Source: Flavobacteriaceae bacterium PS02334
GTDB lineage: Bacteria; Bacteroidota; Bacteroidia; Flavobacteriales; Flavobacteriaceae
DNA length: 64,000 bases
NCBI GenBank assembly: GCA_029959295.1
Contig: JASCOH010000003.1
Location: 372,001 to 436,000 of the forward strand
Direction: 5' to 3'
Of this stretch, positions 53,556 to 63,193 are shown in pieces. Position numbers and translations under genes: made by a program. The first letter of the stretch is position 1, and the number at the start of each line of letters is the position of its first letter. Below the pieces are notes generated by a model. The model did no database searches. It saw nothing but the letters and a program-made list of their open reading frames with translations, and had not been told where the DNA came from.

Positions 53556-54861
53556 GAACAAAAAATCGGTTGTTCGAGTAACAGAAGGAAACCCGACAGC
53601 AACCGCTGATGTACCACAAGACGGCACACAGAATAAAGCAGAAAAGCTAAAAAAGCCATTGATATTTGCTTTAATGGGGATTGTCTTTGTGGGTTGTATG
53701 TATCTGATATTTAAACCTGGCGAAGATAAAAATTCATTGGAAAATATTGGGCTGAACGATGCCGTACCGCAGGCTACTGATGCAGGAATGCCTGCCAATA
53801 AAGGCAAGGCATACGAGCAAGATATGCTGGAAAGCAAAGAGCAGGAAAAACGCAACGCACTGGCTACACTTTCGGATTATTGGAACACGGACAGCACACA
53901 GCACAGTGAAGAACAACTTCTTGAAAAAGACGAAACCGAAGGCAAAAGTCTGGCTAGAAAAGATAATCCTGCACTTAAAAGTTACCGCAATGCACAAAGT
54001 ACATTGGGTTCATTTTATCAGAATGACAATTCGGAAACTATGGAACTCCGCAGGCAACTGGATGATATGAAAGAAAAGCTGGCAGAAAAAAATGTGCCTC
54101 GTTCTGTAACGGTTGATGACCAATTGGCTTTGATGGAAAAATCCTATCAAATGGCAGCAAAATATCTTCCTCAAAATACAAATGCAGGAAATTCTGCTCC
54201 TGACAATGCCTCAAGCCAAACAACATCCACGTCAGAAAAAGAGCATTTTGTAGCATTTACACCTGCAAGAAAAAATACTGTATCTGCTTTGTATCGTGAA
54301 CCTTCTGATAGTGCTTTTTTAGCAGATTGGAACGAAACAAAAAACCGTGGATTTTATACAGCTGGTTCGGAAAAGCAAGTGGTTCAACCTAAAAATAGCA
54401 TCAAAGCTTGTGTACACGATGCACAAACAGTTATCGGAGAAACAGGCGTTCGTTTACGATTGTTGGAACCTGCACAAACACCACAAAGAACCATTCCGAA
54501 AGGAACAATTGTAACGGCAAATGCAAAATTTCAGAATGGCAGATTACAGCTAAAAATTACCTCCATAGAATTAGAAGGTAACATTATTCCTGTTGAGATA
54601 ACCATATATGATTTGGATGGACAACAAGGATTGAACGTGCCCAATTCTCCTGAACGAAGTGCAATTACAGACATTGTTGCCAATATGGGCAATGCTACAG
54701 GTTCAAGCTTTAGTATGAATTCTTCAACAGGACAACAAATTGCTTCCGACCTCAGCAAAAGTGCGGTGCAAGGCATATCGGGTTATTTCGCCAAAAAAGT
54801 GAGAGCGCCAAAAGTTACTTTAAAAGCTGGATATCAAGTCTTTTTGGTATCTAAAAAATAA
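53542..54861 (+). CDS. traM: TraM-like (VirB10-like) conjugation protein
   Basis: A 439-residue protein with one membrane anchor (about 36-54, LIFALMGIVFVGCMYLIF), a long low-complexity periplasmic linker (about 60-230) and a C-terminal conserved domain (SIKACVHDAQTVIGETGVRL, IPKGTIVTANAKFQNGRLQL, VRAPKVTLKAGYQVFLVSKK) of the conjugative-transposon TraM family, likely linking inner and outer membranes. Confidence 0.92.
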   Translation: MKENENKKSVVRVTEGNPTATADVPQDGTQNKAEKLKKPLIFALMGIVFVGCMYLIFKPGEDKNSLENIGLNDAVPQATDAGMPANKGKAYEQDMLESKEQEKRNALATLSDYWNTDSTQHSEEQLLEKDETEGKSLARKDNPALKSYRNAQSTLGSFYQNDNSETMELRRQLDDMKEKLAEKNVPRSVTVDDQLALMEKSYQMAAKYLPQNTNAGNSAPDNASSQTTSTSEKEHFVAFTPARKNTVSALYREPSDSAFLADWNETKNRGFYTAGSEKQVVQPKNSIKACVHDAQTVIGETGVRLRLLEPAQTPQRTIPKGTIVTANAKFQNGRLQLKITSIELEGNIIPVEITIYDLDGQQGLNVPNSPERSAITDIVANMGNATGSSFSMNSSTGQQIASDLSKSAVQGISGYFAKKVRAPKVTLKAGYQVFLVSKK

Positions 54862-54938
54862 TGTTCAATTAAAATTAATAAAACAATGAAACCTGTCCTA
54901 GACAAGCTTCATCAAAATTTAAAATAAATATTAAGAAG

Positions 54939-55832
54939 ATGAAAAAATACATAAAAACCTTTTGGGCATTTGCCCTGATATTCGGCTTTGCTGTACAATC
55001 GTATGCACAAGACAGCATCAGAACACCTCTTGAACTAGGCAAGATAGAACCTTACAAGATGGAAGTTACCTACGATAAAACTTCGCATCTGATTTTCCCA
55101 AGCGCTATTCGTTATGTGGATTTGGGTAGCGAATACTTAATTGCAGGAAAAGCAGAAGATGCAGAAAATGTGCTCCGCGTAAAAGCATCGGTCAAGGACT
55201 TCGGGCCTGAAACCAATTTTTCGGTGATTACCGATGACGGCCGTTTCTACAGCTTCGACGCCTATTATAGTGCGTACCCGTCTACATTGAGCTACAACCT
55301 TCAGGCAATGCAAAAGGCGGTGGATAAATCCGCCGGACAGGATGTGCTTTTTGAAGAATTGGGCAATAATTCTCCGTCATTGGCAGGTTTGCTTTTGGAA
55401 ACCATTTACAATAAAGACAAACGCATTATAAAACATATTGGGGCGAAAAGTTTCGGCATCCAGTTTATTTTGAAAGGTATCTACATCCACAACGGTAAAT
55501 ATTATTTCCATACAGAATTCAGAAACCGTACCAATGTGCCTTTCCAGATAGATTTTGTGAATTTCAAAGTCGTAGATAAGAAGATAGCCAAACGTACCGC
55601 AGTGCAGGAAAGACCAATGACACCACTTAGAACCTACAAGCCTTTGGAAGAAATTGGACGAAAAGCAATCGAGCAAAACGTGTTTCTGCTGGACCAATTT
55701 ACCATTGATGATGACAAGGTTTTGATGATTGAAATTTTCGAAAAAAATGGTGGCAGGCACCAAACGCTCCAGGTGCAAAATTCGGATTTGATAAAAGCCC
55801 GATTGATAAGCGACATGCACCTGAAATTCTAA
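54939..55832 (+). CDS. traN: TraN-like (VirB9-like) conjugation protein
   Basis: A 297-residue periplasmic protein: signal peptide (about 1-24, FAVQSYAQ), then a beta-rich DUF4138 domain (KMEVTYDKTSHLIFPSAIRY, YFHTEFRNRTNVPFQIDFVN). It forms part of the outer-membrane side of the transfer channel with TraM and TraO. The middle (55190-55330) is a GC-rich patch. Confidence 0.92.
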   Translation: MKKYIKTFWAFALIFGFAVQSYAQDSIRTPLELGKIEPYKMEVTYDKTSHLIFPSAIRYVDLGSEYLIAGKAEDAENVLRVKASVKDFGPETNFSVITDDGRFYSFDAYYSAYPSTLSYNLQAMQKAVDKSAGQDVLFEELGNNSPSLAGLLLETIYNKDKRIIKHIGAKSFGIQFILKGIYIHNGKYYFHTEFRNRTNVPFQIDFVNFKVVDKKIAKRTAVQERPMTPLRTYKPLEEIGRKAIEQNVFLLDQFTIDDDKVLMIEIFEKNGGRHQTLQVQNSDLIKARLISDMHLKF

Positions 55833-55852
55833 TAATCTTTTAAAGCAATTAT

Positions 55853-56413
55853 ATGAAAAAATATATCTACACCGTGATGCTCGTGCTAGTGGGCATCACG
55901 GTTGCACAGGCACAACGACTGCTTCCAAAGCAAAAAGGAATTGAACTGAGTGCGGGCATTTTATCCAATGATAAAATAGGCAATGATTATTACCTCAATA
56001 TCGGGATGACCGTGAACGCTAAAAACGGCAATTACCAATTTTGGGCATTGGAATATGCGCACCAATACCACGAGTACAAAGACATCCGTATTCCGCAAGA
56101 AACTTTTACTGCCGAAGCTGGTTACAGCTTTTTCCTGTTGGGAGATACTCGTAAAAACATCACGCTAAATTTAGGAATAACAGGTATAGCTGGTTATGAA
56201 AGCATCAACCGTGGCGAACCACTCTTGTATGATGGTGCAAAGATTTTGAGCGAAGACAACTTCATCTACGGAGCTGGAGGACGAATAACATTTGAAACGT
56301 ACCTATCAGACCATTTTGTGTTGGTTTTGGCTGGGCGTACAAAATTTTTCTGGGGTACGGATTTACAACAGTTCCGACCGTCAGCAGGTGTTGGACTAAG
56401 GTTTAATTTTTAA
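55853..56413 (+). CDS. traO: TraO-like outer-membrane conjugation protein
   Basis: A 186-residue protein with a signal peptide (about 1-20, ITVAQAQ) and eight or so amphipathic strands (GIELSAGILSNDKIG..., VGLRFNF terminus), a small beta barrel of the conjugal transfer TraO family. It sits 20 bases behind traN. Confidence 0.9.
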   Translation: MKKYIYTVMLVLVGITVAQAQRLLPKQKGIELSAGILSNDKIGNDYYLNIGMTVNAKNGNYQFWALEYAHQYHEYKDIRIPQETFTAEAGYSFFLLGDTRKNITLNLGITGIAGYESINRGEPLLYDGAKILSEDNFIYGAGGRITFETYLSDHFVLVLAGRTKFFWGTDLQQFRPSAGVGLRFNF

Positions 56414-56426
56414 AACATAAAAAACA

Positions 56427-56876
56427 ATGACAGCAATATTCAATAAATTCAGACTAGGATTAGTGCCGATATATTTACTCCTGGCAATCCTAACAGCTTC
56501 GGTTACTTTGGTATCTTGCAGCAAAGATGATGCACTCGAAATACAGAACGATTTTCCTTTCGAGGTAAACGTGATGCCAGTATCCAAAGATGTTGCCAAT
56601 GGGCAAACTGTAGAAATACGTGTTACCATACAGCGAACAGGCAATTACAGCAATGCACAGCATTTTCTCCGCTATTTTCAATTTGACGGACAAGGCACAC
56701 TACGTTATTATGATGAAACGCCCTACTTGCCGAACGATCTGTATCCATTGCGAACAGAGCAGTTCCGCTTGTATTATACTTCCACGTCTGCCGTATCACA
56801 ATCTTTTGATGTATGGATTTCGGACAGCTTCGGAAACGAAAAGCAATTGAGCTTTCAGTTCGACAGCTCTGATTAA
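56427..56876 (+). CDS. traQ: TraQ-like (DUF3872) lipoprotein
   Basis: A 149-residue lipoprotein with lipobox VSCSKDD (Cys about residue 31) and a DUF3872 domain (FPFEVNVMPVSKDVANGQTV...). It is the last tra gene seen; the usual following genes (TraP primase, lysozyme) are absent here, and a terminator plus an IS110 transposase follow. Confidence 0.9.
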   Translation: MTAIFNKFRLGLVPIYLLLAILTASVTLVSCSKDDALEIQNDFPFEVNVMPVSKDVANGQTVEIRVTIQRTGNYSNAQHFLRYFQFDGQGTLRYYDETPYLPNDLYPLRTEQFRLYYTSTSAVSQSFDVWISDSFGNEKQLSFQFDSSD

Positions 56877-56895
56877 GAGCAAAGTCCATCCAGAT

Positions 56896-56924
56896 AAAGC
56901 CGACTCCCAAAGTCGGCTTTTTTT
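56896..56924 (+). terminator. Rho-independent terminator of the tra operon
   Basis: AAAGCCGACT (56896-56905) pairs with AGTCGGCTTT (56911-56920), loop CCCAA, followed by a continuous T run to 56924. Confidence 0.9.
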
Positions 56925-57249
56925 GTCCCTTGTTGCGGCAGATGACACCGAGGATAGTATTTGCCGCCGCACTCATCCTTCCCTATTCCGGTCTGTGTCT
57001 GGGCTTATAATCACCAACCGCCTTAACAGTTATCCTGCAAATAAGCGGCGTTCTTTTGCTTCTCCTATGTTTGCATAATATAATCTAAGTGAAGAAGGGC
57101 GAGAGCAGATTTTGCTTTAAATAGCCTTATGGTATATTCAAGAAAAGAGACTGCCTCCTCTTCTTTAACCTTTTAGAATCTGAACAGAATGTAAGGAATT
57201 TGCTCATTTGTATGAGTCTTATAGCCAGTATATCCAGTCAGGAGAAAAG
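56925..57249. other. Non-coding leader of the IS110 transposase (probable element end, possible guide RNA)
   Basis: No gene is seen between the traQ terminator and the transposase start. IS110-group elements carry a structured guide (bridge/seek) RNA in the non-coding end next to tnpA; this 325-base stretch is the place to expect it. I could not mark the element boundary or a core dinucleotide. Confidence 0.4.
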
Positions 57250-58326
57250 ATGAAGAAAGGTTATCACTTACCTAAACCAAATAAGATGAAGGTATCATTA
57301 AAGCAGACAGTAGGGATTGATGTTGCTCAAAATGAATTAGTTGTATCACTTGGTAGAATGGATGAACAGATGAGCATTGAAATTTATGACTATAAAGTAT
57401 TTCCTAACAATAAAAAAGGTTTTTCAAGTCTTGTATCGTGGGTAAATAAACAGACATCTACTACAACGGATGTACGGTACATAATGGAAGCTACAGGAGT
57501 TTACCACGAATCCTTGGCCTATTATCTTTGCAGTATTAAAAAACAAGTAAGTATTGTTCTGCCAAATAAGATTAGTAATTATGTCAGAACACTTGACATA
57601 AAAACCATAACTGACAAAAGCGCTTCACAAGCCATTTCGAGATTTGGTTTAGAAAGGCAGTTGGAAGTTTGGCAACCTCCTTTAAAAATATTCAATGATT
57701 TGAAACAGCTTTGTCGGGAACGAGAGCAGCTGGTACATGAGCGTACAATGTTAAAAAATCAATTGCATGCAGAACGTACTTCTGCAACTTCAAGTGAAAG
57801 CTCAGTCAAACGAACTAAAAGAAGAATAGCTTTTATTGATTTGCAGGAAAAAGAGATAAGAGAAGAAATCGCAGTACTTATTAAAACTGACAAAGCACTA
57901 GTGGAAAAGATGAAGATAGTATCTTCTATTCCTGGAATCGGAAGCCTAACTGCTGTAACAATTATTGCCGAAACTAATGGATTTGAGTTAATAAAGAATA
58001 AAAGACAGTTGGTCAGTTATGCTGGATTAGATGTCAGGGAGAAGACATCGGGAACTTCTGTGAAATCCAAACCCCGAATATCCAAACGCGGTAACAGGAA
58101 TTTAAGGAAAGTAATGCACTTTCCTGCATTGGCTGCAATAAGGACGGATGAACGGTTCAGAAATATTTTCCTAAGAATAGTTTCAAAGCATGGCATTAAA
58201 ATGAAGGCAATTGTAGCCATTCAAAGGAAATTACTGGAATTAACATACATACTATGGAAAAATAATGCCTATTACGATCCATGTTTTGATTACTGTCTTG
58301 GTCCATCAGTAGCAATAACAGTATAA
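57250..58326 (+). mobile_element. IS110-family transposase gene
   Basis: A 358-residue DEDD transposase from ATG 57250 (an earlier in-frame start at 57208 adds an unlikely 14 residues). N-terminal RuvC-like domain: VGIDVAQNELVV, YIMEATGVYHESLAYYL and TDKSASQAISRFG. C-terminal Tnp_20 part: IVSSIPGIGSLTAVTIIAETNGF, YAGLDVREKTSGTSV, RGNRNLRKVMHF. These elements lack long terminal inverted repeats and use a guide RNA. It lies directly behind the tra terminator and may have displaced the usual downstream transfer genes. The 58327-58540 spacer has only AT-rich sequence. Confidence 0.92.
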
Positions 58327-58540
58327 AAAAGTATTAAAACTATTTTTTTTAATTAAAAGGGTATTGGCTTATTTGCTATTATCCAAGGATTCTATATGTT
58401 GAATTTAAAGAAATATTCTTTCAAATACATAGATTTATCCAAAAAAAATCCAGTTAATTTGACGGACTTATAACACTCAATTTATTAGGCTGGGTTCGTT
58501 ATTATTGGTATATTGCGATATTTAATTTTTTCATCTTAAT

Positions 58541-59728
58541 ATGCAGGATAAAATCAATTTTAGGGTTTTCAGAGACTTTGTGCAATCAAGCAATTTTGGA
58601 GGTTTTCTCCTTTTTTTATGCGTTATAATTTCATTGATAATTGCAAATACATCACTAGCAGTTCCATTACAAAATTTATTGGACACAAAACTTGGTTTTG
58701 AAAATAAAGGCATTCATCTCAATTACTCTATCAGTATGTGGGTCAACGATGGATTGATGGCCATCTTTTTCCTCTTGGTGGGATTGGAAATAAAAAGAGA
58801 AATAGTCGAAGGGGAACTTTCCTCACCAAAAAAAGCTGTTCTGCCGATCATTGCCGCTATTGGTGGAGCTGTTGTACCCGCTTTAATATATTTAGGTTTT
58901 AATTCAGGAAGTGAGACTGGTGGCGGATGGGGTATTCCAATGGCCACCGATATCGCTTTTGCACTCGCTGTTATTTCTCTATTGGATAAACGGGTGCCAA
59001 GCAGTTTGAAAATATTCCTGGCCGCATTGGCAATCGTAGACGACCTCATTGCTATTTTAGTCATTGCGATATTTTATTCAGAAGGAATTGAATTTGCTTA
59101 CCTTGGACTGGCTGGAATAGGAATGATAATCCTGATAGTTATGAATCGCTTAAATGTGAAAAATCCTTACCTGTACCTAATTCCTGGCGTGTTTATATGG
59201 TACTTTGTACATCATTCCGGTATTCACGCCACTATTGCCGGAGTATTGGTAGCGATGACTTTGCCTACAAATGATACTGATACAGAATCACCTTTAGAAA
59301 GATTGGAACACGCCCTTGTAAAACCGGTTAATTTTCTGATCATTCCCATATTTGCGTTTGCCAATACTAATATCACGATTCAGCAGGAAATGATTGAAGG
59401 ACTGACCTCTCCTTTAGGCTTGGGGATTTCTTTGGGACTGATTTTCGGTAAACCAATCGGCATTGTGACAACCTCTTTTATCTGTTCTAAATTGGGTATC
59501 GGCCAACTGCCAGAAAACAGCAAAATGCTACATATGGTGGGATTGGGACTGCTTGCCGGAATAGGCTTTACGATGTCTATCTTTATATCGATACTATCAT
59601 TTGATAACCAAATACTCATTGAGGAGGCAAAATTATCTGTTCTGATTACCTCATTAATTGCAGGTATTTTAGGGTATGTGATTTTAAACTTCTCGGGTAA
59701 AAGAAAAAGTTGGAAGGCTGAAAGGTAG
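58541..59728 (+). CDS. nhaA: Na+/H+ antiporter NhaA
   Basis: A 395-residue, 11-12-helix antiporter. Diagnostic: FLLVGLEIKREIVEGELSSP, GIPMATDIAFALAVISLL, and the paired aspartates of AIVDDLIAILVIAIFYS. It extrudes Na+ against protons. Its stop lies within a small hairpin (59716-59735), and the next genes are convergent. Whether it belongs to the fluoride region beside it is unclear. Confidence 0.95.
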   Translation: MQDKINFRVFRDFVQSSNFGGFLLFLCVIISLIIANTSLAVPLQNLLDTKLGFENKGIHLNYSISMWVNDGLMAIFFLLVGLEIKREIVEGELSSPKKAVLPIIAAIGGAVVPALIYLGFNSGSETGGGWGIPMATDIAFALAVISLLDKRVPSSLKIFLAALAIVDDLIAILVIAIFYSEGIEFAYLGLAGIGMIILIVMNRLNVKNPYLYLIPGVFIWYFVHHSGIHATIAGVLVAMTLPTNDTDTESPLERLEHALVKPVNFLIIPIFAFANTNITIQQEMIEGLTSPLGLGISLGLIFGKPIGIVTTSFICSKLGIGQLPENSKMLHMVGLGLLAGIGFTMSIFISILSFDNQILIEEAKLSVLITSLIAGILGYVILNFSGKRKSWKAER

Positions 59729-59735
59729 ATTTCAG
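59716..59735 (+). terminator. Hairpin at the end of nhaA
   Basis: GCTGAAA (59716-59722) pairs with TTTCAGC (59729-59735) across GGTAGA, and TTTCTTG follows. The nhaA stop lies in the loop. A modest terminator shared with the convergent DUF190 gene. Confidence 0.55.
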
Positions 59736-59769
59736 CTTTCTTGTTAGATTAAATGGGGTTAAATCTTTA

Positions 59770-60114
59770 TCATAATATGATTTGCACTATGGGATGCAGC
59801 AAAATGCTAACAGCCTCTTGAAGCTCCGCTTCATTGTCTTTCAGAAAGGTTTGTAATTTTAGTTCCTCATCAATTAGTTCAAGGCACACTGTGTTTTTGA
59901 GTGGCGGCAGTTCTGATAGATTATATACTATATTCTCATCACCCAGATAACCTGCACTGGCATTGAAAATATTCGCCTGAAGTATTTTCTGCTCTTTGGC
60001 AGCTTTGAGCAATTGATTGCTTAAACTGCTATTCCACAGCTTTTGCCAAAAGGATAATTTTTTGGATTTCTGACCGAATTTGAAATATATTATTAATAAT
60101 TGATACTGTTCCAT
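59770..60114 (-). CDS. DUF190 (PII-like) protein
   Basis: A 114-residue small soluble protein resembling DUF190: a core ILQANIFNASAGYLGDENI followed by PPLKNTVCLELIDEELKLQTFL fits the PII-like beta-alpha-beta pattern. Such proteins are often encoded beside fluoride channels (CrcB/Fluc or CLC-F). It starts 15 bases after the CLC gene, in the same riboswitch-controlled operon. The precise role is not known. Confidence 0.7.
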   Translation of the reverse strand: MEQYQLLIIYFKFGQKSKKLSFWQKLWNSSLSNQLLKAAKEQKILQANIFNASAGYLGDENIVYNLSELPPLKNTVCLELIDEELKLQTFLKDNEAELQEAVSILLHPIVQIIL

Positions 60115-60129
60115 AATTGCTTTGAATTT

Positions 60130-61437
60130 TTATTTAAGGTTGGAAATGGTCTTATCTGAATAATTGGTAAAACGGCTGTGCTTGGGTTCGCCTATTTTCT
60201 GTCTGCCGTAAATGCTGTTATGTCCTGAAAAGAGGTAAGACACCACGCAGGCAATAGCCACATAAATACCGCAGTCTGCTCCAAACAGTTCAATTCCCAT
60301 GAGCATACAAGCCAACGGCGTATTGGTAGCCCCGGCAAATACGGCAACAAAACCCATACCTGCCAATAGCCCGACCGGTAATGGAATGATTAAAGACAGG
60401 GCACTGCCCAATGCTGCACCGATAAAGAACATGGGTGTAACCTCGCCACCCTTAAAGCCTGCTGCAAGTGTGACAATCGTAAAAGCCATTTTAAGGGCAA
60501 AGTCATATGGAGGTAACTGCACTTCAAAAGACTGCACAATGACAGGAATGCCTAATCCGATATATTTAGTAGTGCCAATAGCCAGCACAGCCAATGCGAC
60601 AATAATACCGCCTGTGAAAGGACGCATTGGCGGGAAGGTTATGTGTTTTTTAAATTGACCTGCTGTCCAGTGAATGACTTTACTGAAACAGGCCGCACAG
60701 AGACCGAATAAGACACCAGCTATAATACTGTATAGAACTGGCAAAAAGTCGAGTTCGGGCAAAATGCTGATATGATAATGAGTATGCTTCGCCTGCCAGA
60801 GATGCGTAGTCCAATCGGCAAAAATGGCTGAGGCAAAAGCCGGAAATATGGCATTGTAACGGATACGTCCAATCATAAAAACTTCCAACCCAAAGACTGC
60901 TCCGGCCAATGGGGTACCAAAAACAGAACCGAAACCTGCGGCAATAGCAGAAATGATAAGTATAGTACGCTCTGAAGAAGAAAGCCTGAAAGGTTTGCTG
61001 AACTGGTCTGCAATGGCTCCTGCCATCTGCAAAGCTGTTCCTTCACGTCCTGCTGAACCGCCGAAAAAATGTGTGACCATCGTTCCGAGGTAAACAAACG
61101 GAGCCATATGGAATGGGATTACTTTCTGAGGTTCGTGTATGGTGTCTATCAAAAGGTTATTTCCGGCTTCGGCATCTTTACCGTAATAGTAGTACAAAAG
61201 ACCAATAAGCAGACCGCCAATAGGAAGCAGCGCAATGAGCCATTGATTGCTTTCCCTGAAATAGGTAGCACAATCCAGTGAAATCAGAAAACCTGCCGAT
61301 GCTGAACCGACGGCAAGCCCTATGACCAAACTGATACAAAGCCATTTGAATACATACGGGAGTGCCGGATAATTTCTGAAAAATACTGTGAATTGAAGTA
61401 AGGCCGTTTTAGCAAAGGAACGCTGATTTTTTGACAT
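60130..61437 (-). CDS. CLC-family channel/antiporter, probably fluoride-specific (CLC-F/EriC-F)
   Basis: A 435-residue CLC protein with about 11 helices. The gating-glutamate loop reads GGSAGREGTALQMAG and the second ion motif GFKGGEVTPMFFIGAALG. Databases usually call it a voltage-gated chloride channel; here a fluoride riboswitch precedes it, so fluoride export is more likely. It is followed closely by DUF190. It has no cytoplasmic CBS pair. Confidence 0.88.
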   Translation of the reverse strand: MSKNQRSFAKTALLQFTVFFRNYPALPYVFKWLCISLVIGLAVGSASAGFLISLDCATYFRESNQWLIALLPIGGLLIGLLYYYYGKDAEAGNNLLIDTIHEPQKVIPFHMAPFVYLGTMVTHFFGGSAGREGTALQMAGAIADQFSKPFRLSSSERTILIISAIAAGFGSVFGTPLAGAVFGLEVFMIGRIRYNAIFPAFASAIFADWTTHLWQAKHTHYHISILPELDFLPVLYSIIAGVLFGLCAACFSKVIHWTAGQFKKHITFPPMRPFTGGIIVALAVLAIGTTKYIGLGIPVIVQSFEVQLPPYDFALKMAFTIVTLAAGFKGGEVTPMFFIGAALGSALSLIIPLPVGLLAGMGFVAVFAGATNTPLACMLMGIELFGADCGIYVAIACVVSYLFSGHNSIYGRQKIGEPKHSRFTNYSDKTISNLK

Positions 61438-61470
61438 AATATACCTGATTAAAATGTTTTACATTTAATT

Positions 61471-61530
61471 TAATCAGGCGTCATCAGCTTTTTTAAAAGC
61501 GGTTGGGTAAGGAAGAACACCATTTCCTTT
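61471..61530 (-). promoter_or_regulatory. Fluoride (crcB) riboswitch
   Basis: On the minus strand the sequence has the class-defining blocks in order: GGAAATGGTGTTCTTCC, then AACCGC, a short A/T spacer, and GCTGATGACGCCTG. It lies 34-93 bases upstream of the CLC start. A second stem (61444-61478, CCTGATTAAA with TTTAATCAGG plus an inner ATGT/ACAT stem) uses the last bases of the aptamer and sits 6 bases from the ATG, so ligand binding probably frees the ribosome-binding region. Confidence 0.92.
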
Positions 61531-61538
61531 TGTTGATG

Positions 61539-61546
61539 CAAATGTA
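61539..61546 (-). promoter_or_regulatory. -7 promoter box of the fluoride operon
   Basis: TACATTTG on the minus strand matches TAnnTTTG and would start transcription right at the riboswitch 5' end (near 61532). No good -33 TTG was found at the usual distance. Confidence 0.55.
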
Positions 61547-61614
61547 TAAAATATATTCAGATTTGCACTATTTACTATTGGAAAAAGTTATCGCCTGTAT
61601 TGTCAGTAACGTAT

Positions 61615-62745
61615 TTAAATTTGAAATAACACATATCCTAATAAGGAACCGCCCAAAACTACAACAGCACTATTTAATTTTTTGTATCCAAAAGTTATTG
61701 CAATGCTCAAAACTGCAATTAACATCGTCCGCCAATCAGTAATGGTTTCTTTACCCATTTCATAGCACACAGCCATAATTATGGCTACCGATGCTACATT
61801 TACAGCATCTAAAAAGGATGACAATCCTTTAGAATTTCGTAACTTTTTCATTAACGGATTAAGCAGTGCTACAAAAACAAATGAGGGAAGAAAAATAGCA
61901 ACAGTTGAAATAAAAGCACCTGAAACCCCATTGATTTGAAAGCCGATAAACGTTACCGACGAAAAAACAGGACCAGGTGTGAACTGACCTACCGCAATGG
62001 CATCCATCAATTGCTGTCTTGTGAGCAGACCTGTTGCTACCAATTCTGTATCTAAAAAGGCAAACAGCACATATCCGCTCCCATAAAGTATGGAGCCAAT
62101 TTTAAGAAATGTCCAAAACAGTTTGGCATTTGTCGCTGTCCAAAAAGTTGTCTGTGTAATTTGAAGAAAGGTAAACGGAACAATACTTTGCAAAATATCA
62201 TTTTGCCTGTTCTGAACCGTGTGCAATCCAAATGCTAACAAACCTGCACCAAACATTAAATAAATTTCATTAACTCCAAACACCGCTGCGAACAAAACAG
62301 CAATACCAATAAGAGCTAAATTTATGGATTTGACAGATTGTTTTGCCAATGGATAAATTGCAGCCAGAATGATGGCTATTATAGCAGGTTTGATACCATA
62401 GATAAAAGGTTGTACTTCGGGTAGCTGTCCGTAAAGGCTATACAAATACGCTAAAATTCCAGTTATAAATACAGCAGGCAGAATAAAACATAAACCTGCT
62501 ATTATCAATCCTTTCCAACCGCCTTTATCATATCCAATATGAATAGCCATTTCCGTGCTGTTAGGTCCTGGAATAAGGTTGGTAGCACCCAGCAGATCCA
62601 AAAAATGCTGTTCGTTCATCCATTTTCGTCTTACCACCACTTCATCCCGCATCATGGCAATATGTGCTGCTGGCCCTCCAAACCCTATAATACCTAAATT
62701 ACCGAAAACTTTTGCTATTTCTTTTAGCTTTGTTTTATGCTCCAT
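61615..62745 (-). CDS. chrA: Chromate transporter ChrA
   Basis: A 376-residue long-chain ChrA with two homologous halves. The first has GFGGPAAHIAMMRDEVV and NLIPGPNSTEMAIHIGY; the second has GSGYVLFAFL and GQFTPGPVFSSVTFIGF. It exports chromate. Its start overlaps the end of the DoxX gene by 22 bases, so the two are coupled. Confidence 0.93.
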   Translation of the reverse strand: MEHKTKLKEIAKVFGNLGIIGFGGPAAHIAMMRDEVVVRRKWMNEQHFLDLLGATNLIPGPNSTEMAIHIGYDKGGWKGLIIAGLCFILPAVFITGILAYLYSLYGQLPEVQPFIYGIKPAIIAIILAAIYPLAKQSVKSINLALIGIAVLFAAVFGVNEIYLMFGAGLLAFGLHTVQNRQNDILQSIVPFTFLQITQTTFWTATNAKLFWTFLKIGSILYGSGYVLFAFLDTELVATGLLTRQQLMDAIAVGQFTPGPVFSSVTFIGFQINGVSGAFISTVAIFLPSFVFVALLNPLMKKLRNSKGLSSFLDAVNVASVAIIMAVCYEMGKETITDWRTMLIAVLSIAITFGYKKLNSAVVVLGGSLLGYVLFQI

Positions 62746-63167
62746 TTGTTTGTCAATGTTTTGTCAGCCGACCAACGACCTCCACCTTTTATCAATAGAA
62801 AGACACTCCCCAAAAGCATCGCCCAATCTGTACGGCTTCCATGCATCATTTCCCAAAATCCTTTTTCGGCTAAAAGCTCTGATTTGGTTGTTGCAATAGC
62901 AGCGAACATAATAATGATAAGAGGAACGCTAGCCAATCTTGTTAGAAGTCCAACAAGAATTAGAAGTCCACAAATAATTTCAAAACTTCCAACTAAACCG
63001 CCTAAAAATTCAGGAGAAGGCAAACCAATTTTTTCAAATCGCCCGGCTCCAAGTTTGTCGGCAAATAAAAATTTCTGAATTCCTTCTGAAAGAAAAACCG
63101 CACCTACCATCAATCGAATTAAAATGGTGGTTTTGGAATGATCTGTGTGAATAGTTTTTAAATTCAT
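62724..63167 (-). CDS. DoxX-family membrane protein
   Basis: A 147-residue, four-helix protein of the DoxX family (IRLMVGAVFLSEGIQKFLF, FLGGLVGSFEIICGLLILVGL, WAMLLGSVFLLIKGGGRW). DoxX relatives occur in oxidative-stress and respiratory contexts. It precedes and overlaps chrA and may support it; the role is uncertain. Confidence 0.88.
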   Translation of the reverse strand: MNLKTIHTDHSKTTILIRLMVGAVFLSEGIQKFLFADKLGAGRFEKIGLPSPEFLGGLVGSFEIICGLLILVGLLTRLASVPLIIIMFAAIATTKSELLAEKGFWEMMHGSRTDWAMLLGSVFLLIKGGGRWSADKTLTNKWSIKQS

Positions 63168-63193
63168 CGATATAAATTATTATCGTATCAAAA

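Noticed and set aside
60130-61437. Plain chloride channel assignment
   Set aside because: The fluoride riboswitch in front of it makes fluoride export the better reading.
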